64,000 bases of DNA from Pochonia chlamydosporia 170 (GCF_001653235.2 NC_035796.1:2852001-2916000), one strand, 5' to 3'; counted from the first letter of the stretch, positions 33,417-47,341 are shown. Translations and numbers: made by a program. The notes: generated by a model not told the origin, from the letters alone.

Positions 33417-34718
33417 ATGACTGACAGAAAGAGACAGCGCCGCAACGAACTCGATAACCTTCGCGAGGAGCTTGGTCCTTACTTCCATCGATCCTCACCT
33501 CGCTCAGACTCTGTCGACACTGTTAGCAACCACAATCGCACCAGTAGCGGAGGCGGCGGTTCAGGAGGAAACACTGGAACCGGCACTGGAACAGCAACAG
33601 GAACAGGCGCCAGTGCCACTTCGGGAGGGAACGGCTTTGCGGGCAGCCCAGGCAGTGGCACCATGTCGCAACGAAATCGAAGCGGACGCGGTAGCAACCG
33701 CAGCAATGGCAACAACTCACACGGAGAAGAGGCCCAAATATGGGACTCGTGTAAGAGCCAACTAGCTGAGATCGTCTCGGGCATCAATTCCGAGAATGAC
33801 AACCTCTCCGAGCTGGTTGACATGGACAAGAAAGTCGGCTCCACTGACCCCGAAAAGATTCCCAACGAGTCTCTTAAGCAGATGGAACAGCTTTGTCGGA
33901 ACGGCGTCAAGTTCTCCGAGGCCAACGTGGCCAGCATCAAGGCCGTCATGGAGCAGCTTAAGATTATGCGTGCCGTCATTGTTGCCAAGGAACAGGCCGA
34001 GGCCGGCTCGTCTGCCCCTACAGGCAAACGAAACGCACGAGACAGCGCAGCCGCGGCAGCCGCATCATTGTACGATTTCGACGGAGCCGGAGATTCGCCC
34101 GTGCCCAGCCCGATTGGCGGTTCCTCCAGAAAATACGGTGACCGGTCGAGCAATCGAGACAGAGACAGCATGCCACCCAAGGCCGATAGTGTAGAGCCCC
34201 AGGGTTCATCTGGGCCAGGGACTGGAGGCTCAGGATCAGCTGCTTCTACTTCAGCTGCTGCTGCTGCTGCTGCGGCGGCGGCGGCTGCGGCTGCCAGCAG
34301 CAACAAGTCCAAGGTTGTGTTCTCCAAGGGCGATGCTGTGGCGTTTAAGCCCAAGGCCGGAGGAGAAGGCGTGTCAGATTGGATCATGGGCGAAGTGGCT
34401 CAAGTGCTTGGAGAAGGCAAGAGCCGGCGGTACAAGGTGCTGGACATTGAACCCGACGACCAGAGCAAGCAAAAGGAATATCGAACGAGTGCCAGCAGCA
34501 TGATTCCAATCACGCCCGAGAGCCAAGCGAGCACACTCAAGGACTGGGAGGCGGGACAAGTGGTCTTGGCGCTGTATCCTAACACCACGACGTTCTACAA
34601 GGCGGAAGTACACAGTATGGACAGTCAAGGCAGAGTGGCTCTCAAGTTTGAAGGCGAGAATGACTCGACGACTCTGCAGCAGGTCGAGCGGCGATTTGTG
34701 ATTGAGTACAGGGCATGA
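33417..34718 (+). CDS. SGF29: SAGA complex histone reader SGF29 (tandem Tudor)
   Basis: Single exon, 433 residues. SGF29 belongs to the SAGA acetyltransferase module and binds H3K4me2/3 through a C-terminal tandem Tudor domain. Residues about 300-433 show it: VFSKGDAVAFKPK...WIMGEVAQVLGEG..RRYKVLDIEPDD, then MIPITPE..ASTLKDWEAGQVVLALYPNTTTFYKAEV and KFEGENDSTTLQQVERRFVIEYRA. The VLALYP.TT.FY signature supplies aromatic-cage residues. A helical region (about 105-195) precedes it. Low-complexity parts are the Gly/Thr-rich stretch at about 40-80 and a run of 14 alanines at 280-293, written with GCT/GCG codons and likely variable between strains. ATG context TCAACATGAC. Nuclear chromatin regulator; the C-terminal similarity is strong. 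Confidence 0.93.
   Translation: MTDRKRQRRNELDNLREELGPYFHRSSPRSDSVDTVSNHNRTSSGGGGSGGNTGTGTGTATGTGASATSGGNGFAGSPGSGTMSQRNRSGRGSNRSNGNNSHGEEAQIWDSCKSQLAEIVSGINSENDNLSELVDMDKKVGSTDPEKIPNESLKQMEQLCRNGVKFSEANVASIKAVMEQLKIMRAVIVAKEQAEAGSSAPTGKRNARDSAAAAAASLYDFDGAGDSPVPSPIGGSSRKYGDRSSNRDRDSMPPKADSVEPQGSSGPGTGGSGSAASTSAAAAAAAAAAAAAASSNKSKVVFSKGDAVAFKPKAGGEGVSDWIMGEVAQVLGEGKSRRYKVLDIEPDDQSKQKEYRTSASSMIPITPESQASTLKDWEAGQVVLALYPNTTTFYKAEVHSMDSQGRVALKFEGENDSTTLQQVERRFVIEYRA
34254..34295 (+). repeat. GCN trinucleotide run coding poly-alanine
   Basis: Fourteen consecutive alanine codons (mostly GCT, then GCG) inside SGF29. Trinucleotide slippage would keep the frame. Confidence 0.8.
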
Positions 34719-37353
<2,635 letters not shown>

Positions 37354-38705
37354 AGCTCGCCCGGCCACGAAACCAAATACACCCTCTCTCTCGACCGACC
37401 ATACTCCTCATCAACTTTGCCAGGTCTGTCTTGCAGCTTGCCTTCCTGTCCAAGGCACAGCATAACCGACTGCGAACGGCTGGGCCACGCTACCAGCATC
37501 CCGGTAGATACCGTTCCGGTCAGCACATTTGCTAGACCTGGAACAAGCAGATCGTTGGGAAGAGCCCCGTCCTGTTCAAGCTGACGAGCGTATCATGTCC
37601 GACTCTGTTGCCTTACCTTACTTCACGACTTATTATTTTTTTTTTTTTTCGTGTATTTGACATGTAATTTGTTTCTTTTGTACGAATACCCTAGCTGGGC
37701 GGAGGAATTGTGGAATTACAAAGAGAAAGGTGTGCCAGGAGTGTAATGAGTACGTACATACATACAATAATGGGTGGGTAGGGAAAGGGGCGCCGAGGTA
37801 GAAGGCAGTAGAAGGCAGTAGTAATATCATGTATGGTGATGATGAATTTGATTGCGCAATGACTACTGACGTACTGAGATGTGAATATGGACCAACTGGT
37901 TCTAATACTGATGAATTCCTAAACTACTCAAGTTGGACTAGCTGAGAGAGAGAAGACGTGTCAATGCAAAAGACCATGGTCACGACCACCCTCCCTACCA
38001 AGGATATTCATACATGGACCGCAGAACCCCATACACTTGATACATTCAAGTACATGCTTCCAAGTTGCCTACTACCCAAAATGCTGAATCAACGCTCATA
38101 TGCAATGTCCTGATCAGTACTTCCAGACACCATCCAAACGCCAAGTCATGTTTATACGCTCAGTCGCTACATGAAAGAATCCCAGTACCCCCAGCCAGTA
38201 TGGCCCATGCCAACATGTTACGCCGCATGTGCCCAAGACAGAGATGCAATGTAGTTGCAGACCACCAACGGGATGACTGAACTGCGGCACAATTGGCCTG
38301 ACCGGACGCCGCTGATTTTGGGCTTCGTGATCAAGCAGCCATCTTGGAACTGCAGCTGACAAAAGCCGTCAGCTTGCCATGCTAATGCTTTCTTCAGTAT
38401 TGATACAACTTCCAAGTATTGCATCCGTACGAATATTCAGCCACCCCCCTTTCAAGATACGCAGCCCTTAAAGGAGTATATCGAGGCCTTTTCTATTCAG
38501 AGGCAGCGATACAGCGGTATTGTGCATCCTCTCATGCGCCCCTGGTTCGGATTACAAGTCGCACTCCGCCTGGCGAGTCACTGTCCTCGGAACTTGGCAT
38601 GGAAACGTCCTCAGCCAAGTCCCGGCCGCCAAGCTGAAGCATTTCGGCGCGAAAAGTCTGTTGGTTGTTCACCTGGTTGCCCTCTTGATCGTCAAACTTG
38701 GTTGC
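37354..38705. other. Convergent intergenic region, 1.35 kb
   Basis: Between the 3' ends of Arf6 (plus) and Ssn3 (minus). It has a T-run near 37,630-37,650 and a doubled AGAAGGCAGT near 37,800. Short frames only; nothing supported. Confidence 0.5.
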
Positions 38706-40115
38706 CTACTCCTTTACACGCTTAGTGGGTCGCAACAATGAATCATCGGGCAATCCGCTTCTCTTTGTTCCCGGTAGACTACTAGTGCGGATGTCGTTGT
38801 CATCCTGACTAACTCTGCGATGGGGGTATTCGACCTTGAGCCCTTCGAATGCGTTGGTGTTGACGCGGTCGCCGGTCGTGAAGAAGGTGGATTGAAGTGC
38901 TTGAGCAGCCGTGAGTCGCTTGGAAGGGTCGTACTCCAACAGTCCCGCGAGGAGCTTGTAGCCCTCTGCGCCGAGAGATGTCAATGATGGACCAGACGAC
39001 CCGCTTTGGGGAGCGTTAGAAATGGTGTTGTAGTACCATTTTTCGAGATTCGATGTTGAGCTGCTGCTGGACGAGTGGTGGTGGTGTTGATGGTGGTGAT
39101 GGCCGTGGTGGGACGGCGGTGATTGTAGAGTGTTCAGTTGGTTAAACTCGGGCATCATGGGGAGGAGAGGCCATCGGCTGCGAGTTGGAATGCCCATTAT
39201 GTCCACAATCTTCTGCATCTGATTCCTTTGAAAAGGAACCGTCTTTTTGCTATCCATCTTGGCCTCCTCGCCCTTGAAGATTGGGCGCAGGGAGAGCAAT
39301 TCGGCGAAGATACAACCTACAGCCCACAAATCAATGGCCGGCGTATAGTGATATGAACCTAGTATTAGCTCTGGCGCACGATACCAAATGGTCACAACAA
39401 CCTTGTCGCCACTAAACAAAGAGTGCAACGGCTTGTCGAACCGCCTTGCAAGGCCCAAATCTCCAATCTTCACCTCTCCGCCCGAGGTGACCATGATGTT
39501 GGCCGGTTTCAGATCACGGTGCAGGACCCAATTTGTGTGCAGATACTGACACCCATTCAGGAGTTGAAACATGATGCTTTTGATGGTGGCCGGTGGAATT
39601 GGATGTCGGGGTTGCTGCGTATGGTGATGGATGATTTGGAGCAAATCGTGCTCAGCGTATTCAAATACCATAAAGATACACTTGTCCTCCAGAAGCGTTT
39701 CCACCAGACGGATTACGTTGCTGTGTCGAAGTTCGCTGCAGAGGCTCATTTCTCGAATGGCACTTTGCGAAATGCCCGTGTAACTAATCTGCTCACCCTC
39801 CTTGTCCGGCTTGAACTTTTTGATAGCCACTTCCTGACCACCGGGAGCACTGCTGGAGCTTCCTGTCGTCGTGGTTGTGGTGCGAACAGCTACCGCATTG
39901 ACGCGACTAACTGCTTTATACACCCGTCCATATGTGCCGCTACTGATGAAGCCGACGATTCTGTACCGGTCCATCACCCGAAGCCGGGGATGGAAAGCTC
40001 CAGGCCGGTCATGGGTATCTGCATAACGGTGGTGAGTTGACGGCGTACTGAATGAGAGTGAAGACGAGGATGATGGGTGATGAAACTGCCCTCCGGTCCG
40101 GAGTCGCAGAGGCAT
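38706..40115 (-). CDS. SSN3: Mediator cyclin-dependent kinase Ssn3/Srb10 (CDK8)
   Basis: Single minus-strand exon, 469 residues from the ATG at 40115; the frame stays open to 40346, so the true start or an upstream exon is uncertain. CDK8 with its cyclin Ssn8 forms the Mediator kinase module, which phosphorylates Pol II CTD and transcription factors. Visible features: glycine loop ISSGTYGRVY, VAIKKFK, C-helix GISQSAIREMSL (the CDK8 form of PSTAIRE), HRDLKPANIM, DLG in place of DFG, a WYRAPELILG activation-segment end, and AIDLWAVGCIFAELLSLRPIFKGEEAK. The region before the kinase (ADTHDRPGAFHPRLRVMDRYRI) is typical of ascomycete Ssn3. Oddity: a His/Ser-rich insert (SHHGHHHHQHHHHSSSSSS) interrupts the C-lobe, and the tail ends in basic TKRVKE. 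Nuclear. Confidence 0.93.
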   Translation of the reverse strand: MPLRLRTGGQFHHPSSSSSLSFSTPSTHHRYADTHDRPGAFHPRLRVMDRYRIVGFISSGTYGRVYKAVSRVNAVAVRTTTTTTGSSSSAPGGQEVAIKKFKPDKEGEQISYTGISQSAIREMSLCSELRHSNVIRLVETLLEDKCIFMVFEYAEHDLLQIIHHHTQQPRHPIPPATIKSIMFQLLNGCQYLHTNWVLHRDLKPANIMVTSGGEVKIGDLGLARRFDKPLHSLFSGDKVVVTIWYRAPELILGSYHYTPAIDLWAVGCIFAELLSLRPIFKGEEAKMDSKKTVPFQRNQMQKIVDIMGIPTRSRWPLLPMMPEFNQLNTLQSPPSHHGHHHHQHHHHSSSSSSTSNLEKWYYNTISNAPQSGSSGPSLTSLGAEGYKLLAGLLEYDPSKRLTAAQALQSTFFTTGDRVNTNAFEGLKVEYPHRRVSQDDNDIRTSSLPGTKRSGLPDDSLLRPTKRVKE

Positions 40116-41912
40116 CGCGCTGAAGGTGATAATGGGTAAAGTATGAGAGCAAAGGGGGAGGGAGATATGATGGAGTCGAAGAACCCGAGCGATGATGGCC
40201 ACAGCGGGCCTGTCTTGCCCCGGAGACTCTTTTTTCCTTCCTCCTCTCCAACTAGGAGAGGTATTTTGGACAAAAATCGCTTTGTGTGCGAAATCAGAGA
40301 AGAAATTATGGTGATAATGCAGAATATAGACGATCAATGGCCTCAAAAGACTCCCGAACGCAACCAGATTTCGACCATCAACCCAGGGTTGAGGTCAAAC
40401 AGCAGTTCATGGTTTCGTTCGAATTTGCCTAAATGGGGCAAAATATGAGAGCGGTAGCCCGGCCCAGACGCCCAAGACCCCAGTTCATTGTTGCGTCTGG
40501 CCCTTTAGTCATGTCGGTTGGTCCCTCGCCTAAGATTGAGTGGGCAGGGAGCGCCAGGGCGCCACAACATGGGGACAGCGGAGCACCAGAAGCTAATGAC
40601 AATGGAGCGGATGAGATGATGGATCCTGGGCGGCGATGAATGCACACATGGACAGGCCACGACCCGGGCCGGAGAGATGGAGAAGGCAGTATCAAATAGT
40701 AATCATAGGAACCTATGCCAACGTACCTGCAAAAGCGTCCTGGACGCTCCTCTTCAGTGACTGGCCTCTGCTAATAGCATTGGCGTTCGGCCCCGTCGGG
40801 GGATTCGTCAGGCTCATGCCGACGGTTCAATCCTCGAGTGGCGGACAATAAGCGAATACCGTAATTCCAGTAATTGACCCACGGGTGGTGTCTCTATCAA
40901 GGTTGCGGTCGTCGTTGCCTCTTGATCAAAAGAGCGAATAGATGCCAAGACGAATGATACCATTAACAGTTGTCGAATGGCGTTGTGCTGCAAACCGTCC
41001 ACGACGGCGCAATGCAGCGTTGTATGAAATGTCAGTCGAACCAATATTCAAAGCCAAATGGCGGCGTAGGTCGCATAAGACTGGTGGTACCCCCAATACT
41101 GAAACAATATTGATACCGTGGTTGAAATGGGGTTTAGCGAATCAATTACTGTCGGCACTGCATGCTTGATTATCGCGATTCGCGACAGAGCGGCGACGGG
41201 ACCATGAAGCGAGAGCACTGGTTTGGTTTGTTGATTAGTCTTGGGCGTCAACAGTGGAGGCTCTCTCGCATGGATGGATGGATCCTGTGCGGATTGTGGA
41301 TAAATGGGGATAGATGGACACGGGCGGGTGCGAGTCGGCCCAAGTGAAACAGCGGTTATTGCGCGTAGATCGGCGAATGGTTCATTCTTGATCCGAAAGT
41401 GTCTGTGAGACAATCTTTGACAGAGTGAGGAGTATCATGAAAAACAGGAGACAAGCAAGAGAGGTTGGTGTGCCTGTGCGACCATCCAAGTGTAACAGCC
41501 AGCGACTCGGGTTTGCGCAAGTGGCAGGAGCAATCCAGCTTCATTGGCGGCAAGTGCCGATGCAAAATGACTAAGCACGTTGACATCCTTCTGCACCTTC
41601 TGTAGCACTGTAAGTGCAGAATCCTCAGATCCAACATCGTAACCTTGAAGGTACTACTACTTAAGTAAGCTTCGTATGAATTGTTTAAAGGATTAAACCT
41701 CAGCATTTAACACTATGGTACAGCGACAATAGCAATGACAATGACCATTGATGTCAGCCATCCAGCGCAACCCCTACTAAATCCACTGATTGAACAACCT
41801 CGAAAAGGAGCAAGTTTATTGCGCTATGTAAAGATTTAATTCGCCATGAGCAACCACACAGCTCCATACTACAATTCTCTCGCAATCAACTGCCGGATTT
41901 TATATTTTAGTT
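40116..41912. other. Intergenic, 1.8 kb
   Basis: 5' region of Ssn3 and 3' region of Arp2, both on the minus strand. Short frames on both strands without domains. Possibly includes an upstream 5' exon of Ssn3, but none could be defended. Confidence 0.45.
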
Positions 41913-43279
41913 TTATCGTGGCCCCAACTTCTCCAACACACGAGGTCCTTGCTCATCCCACTCCGCCTTTGTCACCCACATGCTCTCTTTGTCGGCCATG
42001 ATGTTTGCCAACACAGCACCACCAAGGAAGACCATGTGTCGTCTTCTTGGCGGGTCTTCTATCCGCACCTTGAACTTGTTCAGCCTCTCGGGGTTACCTT
42101 GCAGAGCCCTCGTAAGCCACAACTGCTTCAGCTCCTTCTCAAGTCTCGACGGCAGACCTGGATACATGCTACTGCCACCTGACAAAACAATGGCCTTGAA
42201 CAGAGAAGCGCGGATATCCACATCGGCAGATTGGATAGTGTTGAACAGGAACTCTCCGAGGCCGGGCGATTCGCTGTCGACAAGGTGAGGCTGGAAGAGG
42301 CATTCGGGTGCCTCGAATCGCTCGCTGCCCACACGAATGACGCGGCCATCAGGCAGGGTGTAGTTTTCAACAAGAACTGTAGTATCTTCACTCAGTCGCT
42401 TGTCTAGCTCCAGATCATACGAAACATAGCAGAGCTTCTCCTTGATCTGTCGAACAGTTTCAAAATCGGCCGTTCGGTTCAGGGCGTAACCACGGCGCAG
42501 GAGCAGCTTGATGAGGTTCCGGGTAACATCGCGGCCAGCCACGTCTAGTCTTTTGGTCAGATGGTTGAGCACAACCGACTCATAAACTGGGACGATATGT
42601 GTGACACCGTCTCCAGAGTCGACGACGACACCCGAGCTCAGACCTGCACGCTCAAGTCAGTAACCAGTAATCCCCAATGAAGTAACTGCCCATGCCGCCT
42701 ATCAAGTTAGAACATACCCTGCGCATACAAGGCCAAAACAGCCTGGATAGCCACATAAACACCCCCAAATCCATATCGATCAAACATGACCTCGCACATC
42801 TGCTCTCTGTTCTTCAGGGGATTCATAGGCGGCTCCGTCAATAGAATCTTCTGCCCGTTCGTGTCCACCTTGAGCTTCTCGTAAAACGTATAATCCCACA
42901 GGTGCTGCATGTCATCCCACTTCTTGACAATACCGTTCTCCATGGGGTAGCTGATTTGGAGCATGGTACGAGCGGCGGCCGCCTCGTCGCCGCACATGAT
43001 ATCCTTGATGACAACATTGCTGTCGGTTCGCTCTTCAGATCGCAGGATAGGTCGGCCCACGATGGATGGAAATTGATGTTCGGGGAAGTTCTGTGCGGCA
43101 TATCCGACCTTGAGGAAGCCGGTGCCGCCGTCGAGGACTGGAGTGCGGAGAAACTCGCGTTAGCTGTGATGATGCTGTCACCAGGCGCAGAGCTGAGCTC
43201 TTACAACTGAGCGGGGCATGGTTTGTTGTTTGTGACGGCGAGAGTAGTATAGCATACCAATGGGTGGAGTGTTGGCCAT
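41913..43279 (-). CDS. ARP2: Actin-related protein 2 (Arp2/3 complex)
   Basis: Three minus-strand exons, 43279-43258, 43137-42718 and 42643-41913, encode 390 residues, matching the family. Introns are 120 bp (GTATGC..CCAG) and 74 bp (GTATGT..GCAG). The first exon gives only MANTPPI plus one base; the second continues [30 protein letters not shown], the Arp2 phosphate-1 loop. Further actin-fold motifs are [43 protein letters not shown] (phosphate-2), and [21 protein letters not shown]. With Arp3 and five ARPC subunits it nucleates branched actin at endocytic patches. It is divergent from the racemase gene, sharing 361 bp. The tiny 22-nt first exon is the only delicate part of the model. Confidence 0.95.
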
Positions 43280-43640
43280 CTTTGCGACAGCTCAACAGGA
43301 GGACGAGTATTGACGAAGCCAAAGTTAGGAGTTGATGTTGTGGGCAGCGTCAAGGAGCTCGAGTGCCTGGATGAGATACGTCGTCAGCGACCAAGCATGG
43401 TGGGGTTCGGTGGATTGTCGTCAGAGGTGGCTCAGCAGCACCAACAGGAAAGAGGTACATCACGTGATGGAGATTGGGTGAGTGATGCAACACCACCGAC
43501 GAAGCCATGAAGTTCTGTTCGCTCAACTGTGAATAGAATCATTATTCTTGGTGATAAAAAATCACTGTATGCACTAGTTGGCAAATGGGCAATATCATAT
43601 CAAGGTCATCATGACGGTCCCACGCTCACATCCCACCAAA
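43280..43640. other. Divergent promoter, ARP2 / racemase
   Basis: 361 bp shared by two 5' ends. It holds a CACGTG palindrome (43461-43466, context TCACGTGA) and GATA cores (for example TGATAAAA near 43,550), which could serve nitrogen control of the racemase side; this is inference. Confidence 0.5.
43461..43466. promoter_or_regulatory. CACGTG E-box in ARP2/racemase promoter
   Basis: Palindromic CACGTG in the form TCACGTGA, the preferred core of Cbf1-type bHLH factors. About 175-180 bp from either start codon. Confidence 0.3.
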
Positions 43641-44436
43641 ATGCGCATCCTTGTCATCAACCCCAATTCCTCCACCGCCATGACCAACGGTATGCTACTG
43701 GCTGCCAAATCCACACCTATATCAAATGTACGAAAGCCTGAGAGCATGGACTGTGTATGATACAAGATGTGCTGACTCTTCCGAGTCCGTAGAGGTAGTT
43801 CCCATGACGGCCAGTTCCAATGCCCCAGCCAGCATTGATGACATGGAAGACATCGAGATAAGCACAAAGGTCATCCTGACGGAGTTACCGGCTATAGATT
43901 TTTCCCGCGATGGTTTTGATGCTATACTAGTTGCCTGCTTTAGCGTCCACAGCCTCGTCCCTGAACTGTCTGCCAGGTTCGATGTCCCAGTGACGGGTAT
44001 ATTTGAGGCCAGTATATTGACCGCTCTGTCTCTGCTCAAGCCTGGTGAGCAATGGGGCATCGTAACAACGGGAAGCTTCTGGGATAAGCATCTTTCCGAC
44101 GGAGTGTACGACTTTCTAGGCGTAGATGCAGGTAGAAATACCAAGTTTGCCGGTGTGGCCACGTCGGGCCTAACGGCAGGAGACTTCCATTCAGTCTCAC
44201 CAGAAGATGTCAAGGCAAAATTGAGTTTGGCCACAAAAGACCTGCTCAAGTCTGGGCACGTTGCCTGTGTTGTCTTGGGTTGCGGTGGTATGGCCGGCCT
44301 AGAGGGTGTAATCCGCTCCGCGGCCACAGAGGTCTATGGCAGGAAGAGAGCAGACGATTTGTACATTGTGGATGGCGTCAAGGCGGGCATTATGCAATTG
44401 CATCAGAGCATAAATGGTACAAGAACCTTTAAATAG
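43641..44436 (+). CDS. DCG1: Asp/Glu/hydantoin racemase family protein, Dcg1-like
   Basis: Exons 43641-43727 and 43795-44436 (67-bp phase-0 intron; donor GTACGA, branch GCTGAC, acceptor TAGAG) encode 242 residues, the size of yeast Dcg1 (244). The first exon has the family start MRILVINPNSSTAMTNGM. The two cysteines expected of the cofactor-independent racemase fold are Cys77 (ILVACFSVHSL) and Cys192 (VVLGCGGMAGL). The family includes hydantoin and Asp/Glu racemases; yeast DCG1 is regulated with the allantoin genes, but its reaction is not established. A purine/nitrogen-salvage role here is inference. The 3' end faces the sugar-transporter gene with only 73 bp between the stop codons. The acceptor three bases earlier breaks the frame, so TAGAG was chosen. 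Confidence 0.85.
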
Positions 44437-44509
44437 ACATAAAACGCTAGGCTAGACCGACTTAAACCAAATAAGCTGTAAACAATCAATCGCTAAAAAA
44501 AGAGTATTT

Positions 44510-46178
44510 TTAGTCCAAGCGACGAGTTCGTCCCCAAACTTCATCAGCATCCTTCTTCCCCTTTGTCTCGGGCACCCTACTGCCGACGAAAATAGCACCA
44601 AGGGCGGCCAGTCCAGCAAAGAGGAAGTACACCCATCCAGCTCCACCAAGGGCCTTGTTTAATGCCGTGTTGATAATGGGGAAGAACTGTGCAACGATAA
44701 AAGTTGCAACATAATTGGCAGCCAAGCACCAACTCTGGGTGGCCCCGACGGCCTCCTGTCCCACAAGTTCAGAGGCCATGATGAAGGGTACTGGACCGAG
44801 GCCAACGGCAAAGAAGGCCACAAAAAAAAGCACAGATATGGCCGATAGGACCTTGGCCCCAAACACAATCGAAAATGCCAGGGCCAGAGAGCTCGAGCCT
44901 TGACCGATGATTGAGATGAGGAGGCATGTCTTGCGGCCCAGGCTGTCTGGTAAGGGAGAGCAAGCAATGGTCATGGCGAGATTGACGGCAGAGATGAGGA
45001 TGGTGAGCTTAGCGGATGAAACCGGCAATAAATCGGCAAGAAGCGAGACAGAATACATGATGATGGAGTTAATGCCGCAAAACTGCTGTGTCACCATGAT
45101 TCCGACGACGGCAATAATGGCAGGTCTGGTATTGACGTCCTTGACAACTTCGACAAAGCCCATGTGTCGAGTCGACCCCGAACCAGACACGGTTGGGGAC
45201 AACGGCGTAGCCCCATCAGCCTGAGCTAAAAGACCCTCCTCTTCTGCTTCTCGGTCAGATGTAGCATTACCACTGCCCCAATTTGACGTTTCCTCATGAA
45301 TGTCAAATCCATTGCCTCGAATACGCTGCAGTGTCCTCTTGGCCTTGGTAGGGTCACCATGCGCGGCGAGCCAAGCAGGACTCTCGGGAACGACGAACAG
45401 CCCAAGAAATTGTGTCGTGGCTATACAGACGCCAACGCCCAGGACCCATCTCCAGGCGTTACCATAGCTCAAAAAGTACCCCAAGGTCTGTGTCGCGATG
45501 ATACCAATGTTGATTGAAACCTGGGTCATTGCACCAAACAAGCCGCGCTCGTTGGGTGGGGAGATCTCACTAATGTAGAGCGGAACGATGACTGTCGAGG
45601 CGCCAGCTCCAAGTCCTGAAACAAGACGGCCGATGGACATGGCGACGACACTGCCGGCTAAAGCTTCGATCAAAGCACCAATGATATATGATACGGCAGT
45701 GAGTCTCATCGCCGGTAGGCGGCCACGCCTGGAAGCAAATGGGCCGGCAGCAAGGGCTCCAGCAAGTCCTCCAACGGTGAACATGGAAGAAATGGTAGCA
45801 AAGGCGGCCTCGGTCATGGGTATACAGTCCGGCAGGAAGCCAGTCGATGGCTTGGTCTTGTCAGCTTTGCCAGTGGCCTCTTTGATCCAGCCTGCTACAC
45901 GGGCAGCCGTAGAGATGGATTTCTTATGACAGGTAATGACATCTTGAGGTGCGTTGAGCTCAGCCTGCGAGAAGTTAGCGGGAATATGGCACAAGCATCA
46001 AGTTTGAACGGAAGCGCGAGGGGACAGATGACCATCCTGACGTGTCACTCTGGCTGGACAGCTCAACACTTACCAGATGGAAACCAAACTGTAGCGACCC
46101 AAGAGTAGCAATGACAATGAGTATAACCAAATAGCCGGTGATATCATGCAGGCACTGCCTGATGCTACGGCCTGCCAT
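44510..46178 (-). CDS. MFS sugar-porter family transporter
   Basis: Exons 46178-46074 and 45964-44510 (109-bp phase-0 intron, GTAAGT ... CGCAG) encode 519 residues with about 12 hydrophobic helices. Helix 1 is LVILIVIATLGSLQFGFHL, split by the intron. Sugar-porter marks: ASRRGRLPAMRL after helix 2, GRLVSGLGAGASTVIVPLYISEISPPNERG around helices 4-5, PESPAWLAAHGD before the central loop, QQFCGINSIIMYS in helix 7, DSLGRKTCLL, and PETKG at the end. The central loop holds an acidic/Ser-rich stretch. This pattern is near the Vps73/YBR241C-like branch rather than the main hexose transporters, so the substrate and membrane (plasma or vacuolar) are uncertain. Confidence 0.88.
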
Positions 46179-46648
46179 GCTGAGTCGTAAATGATATTGC
46201 TGTTGATGGAGATGGAAGGTTGAGAAAGGCTGGTTCACGTTGAGTCGTGGCATGCGCGAGGGATAACCAGACTGGAGTGACAAGTGACATCCATGTCTGG
46301 ATGCAAATTGCGCCACACCAGACGAGACGAGGCCAAGCATATGCACGTCCAGCCAATCCAACCAATCCAACCAGTCCAACCAGCATCTCGTGTGACCATT
46401 CCAACCAAAATGCGCTCATCAGAGCTACCCGGTACCTTGGTCGCTGGACAGTCCAAGCAGAAGAAAAATGTACAAAAGACAAATTGAACGCTTTAATATG
46501 TTATATGGTATTTGCGTCGCTCGTTTGCTAACGTTTTGTCCCACAGCATAGTAATTAATAGCTCCTTGACTCACCACCAATAATGTCCTATTGTAATCAA
46601 TGTCCCTCATATACTGGAACTACCGAAAAACGTCTACGCCAGCGTGCT
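46179..46648. other. Intergenic, tandem spacer
   Basis: 470 bp of transporter promoter and GST 3' region, including the CCAAYCCAAC simple repeat. No gene seen. Confidence 0.5.
46349..46383. repeat. CCAAYCCAAC simple repeat
   Basis: About three and a half degenerate decamers in the transporter promoter, 170-205 bp before its ATG. Confidence 0.6.
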
Positions 46649-47341
46649 TTATTTGCAAAAATCTTCCAAGACCTTGCGTCCTCTAACACAGTCTTCCTCA
46701 TGGTACGGCTCTCTCGCCGTCTCCTCAATGCCCTCCTTGATCCATTCCTGGATGGCCGGGTGCTCATACAATCTTTCCAAGTACTCACCCGCCGCACCCT
46801 CAAGCTTGATACCATATGTCTTGACTCTTGAAGCGATGGGGGCATAAAAAGCATCAGCAACAGTAAAAGAATCGCCGGCCAAAAATGGGCCGCCGAATCT
46901 CTGTATGCCGTCATTGAACAAGGTCGTAAATCTCTCCAGGTCGCGCTTGAGTCCTTCGCTGGGCTCTCTCAGCTCAATACGCAGAGCAACATTCATGGAG
47001 CACTCATCGCGAATGGTTGGGAAGCTTGAATGCATTTCCGATGCAGCAGACCTGGCAAAGGCACGGGCGACAGGGTCACTGGGCCATGCGGCAGGATGCT
47101 TTTCGGCAATATATTCGCAAATGGCGAGAGAGTCCCAGATAGCGACGTCCTTGCGCTCGGAGTCATAGAGGCAAGGCACCTTGCCTGTGGGCGAGAACTT
47201 GAGGAACTCGGGTTGACGCTGGCCGGGTTTGAACAGTTGGAGCTTCTCATCAAATGGGATGTTGAGGGCTTTGAGTAGGACCCATGGTCGCATGGACCAA
47301 GATGAGTAGCGCTTGTTGCCGATGTAGAGAGTCAGCGCCAT
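46649..47341 (-). CDS. Glutathione S-transferase family protein, bacterial type
   Basis: Single minus-strand exon, 230 residues. The ATG at 47341 was chosen over the in-frame ATG at 47416 because it opens directly on the GST fold (MALTLYIGNKRYSSWSMRPW). The N-terminal thioredoxin-like domain has the Ser/Trp cluster SSWSMRPW (13-20, catalytic Ser candidate), the cis-Pro segment GKVPCLYD and DSLAICEYIAE (glutathione gamma-Glu contact). The C-terminal helical domain has LAGDSFTVADAFYAP. The IGNKxYSSWSxRPW start is characteristic of a subgroup abundant in proteobacteria. The gene has no intron, unlike most neighbours. Probable cytosolic detoxification enzyme; substrate unknown. A bacterial origin by transfer is possible but not shown. 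Confidence 0.88.
   Translation of the reverse strand: MALTLYIGNKRYSSWSMRPWVLLKALNIPFDEKLQLFKPGQRQPEFLKFSPTGKVPCLYDSERKDVAIWDSLAICEYIAEKHPAAWPSDPVARAFARSAASEMHSSFPTIRDECSMNVALRIELREPSEGLKRDLERFTTLFNDGIQRFGGPFLAGDSFTVADAFYAPIASRVKTYGIKLEGAAGEYLERLYEHPAIQEWIKEGIEETAREPYHEEDCVRGRKVLEDFCK

Noticed and set aside
33479..34387. 302-codon minus-strand frame opposite SGF29
   Set aside because: Antisense of a clearly recognised gene, including the reverse of the GCN repeat; no domain.
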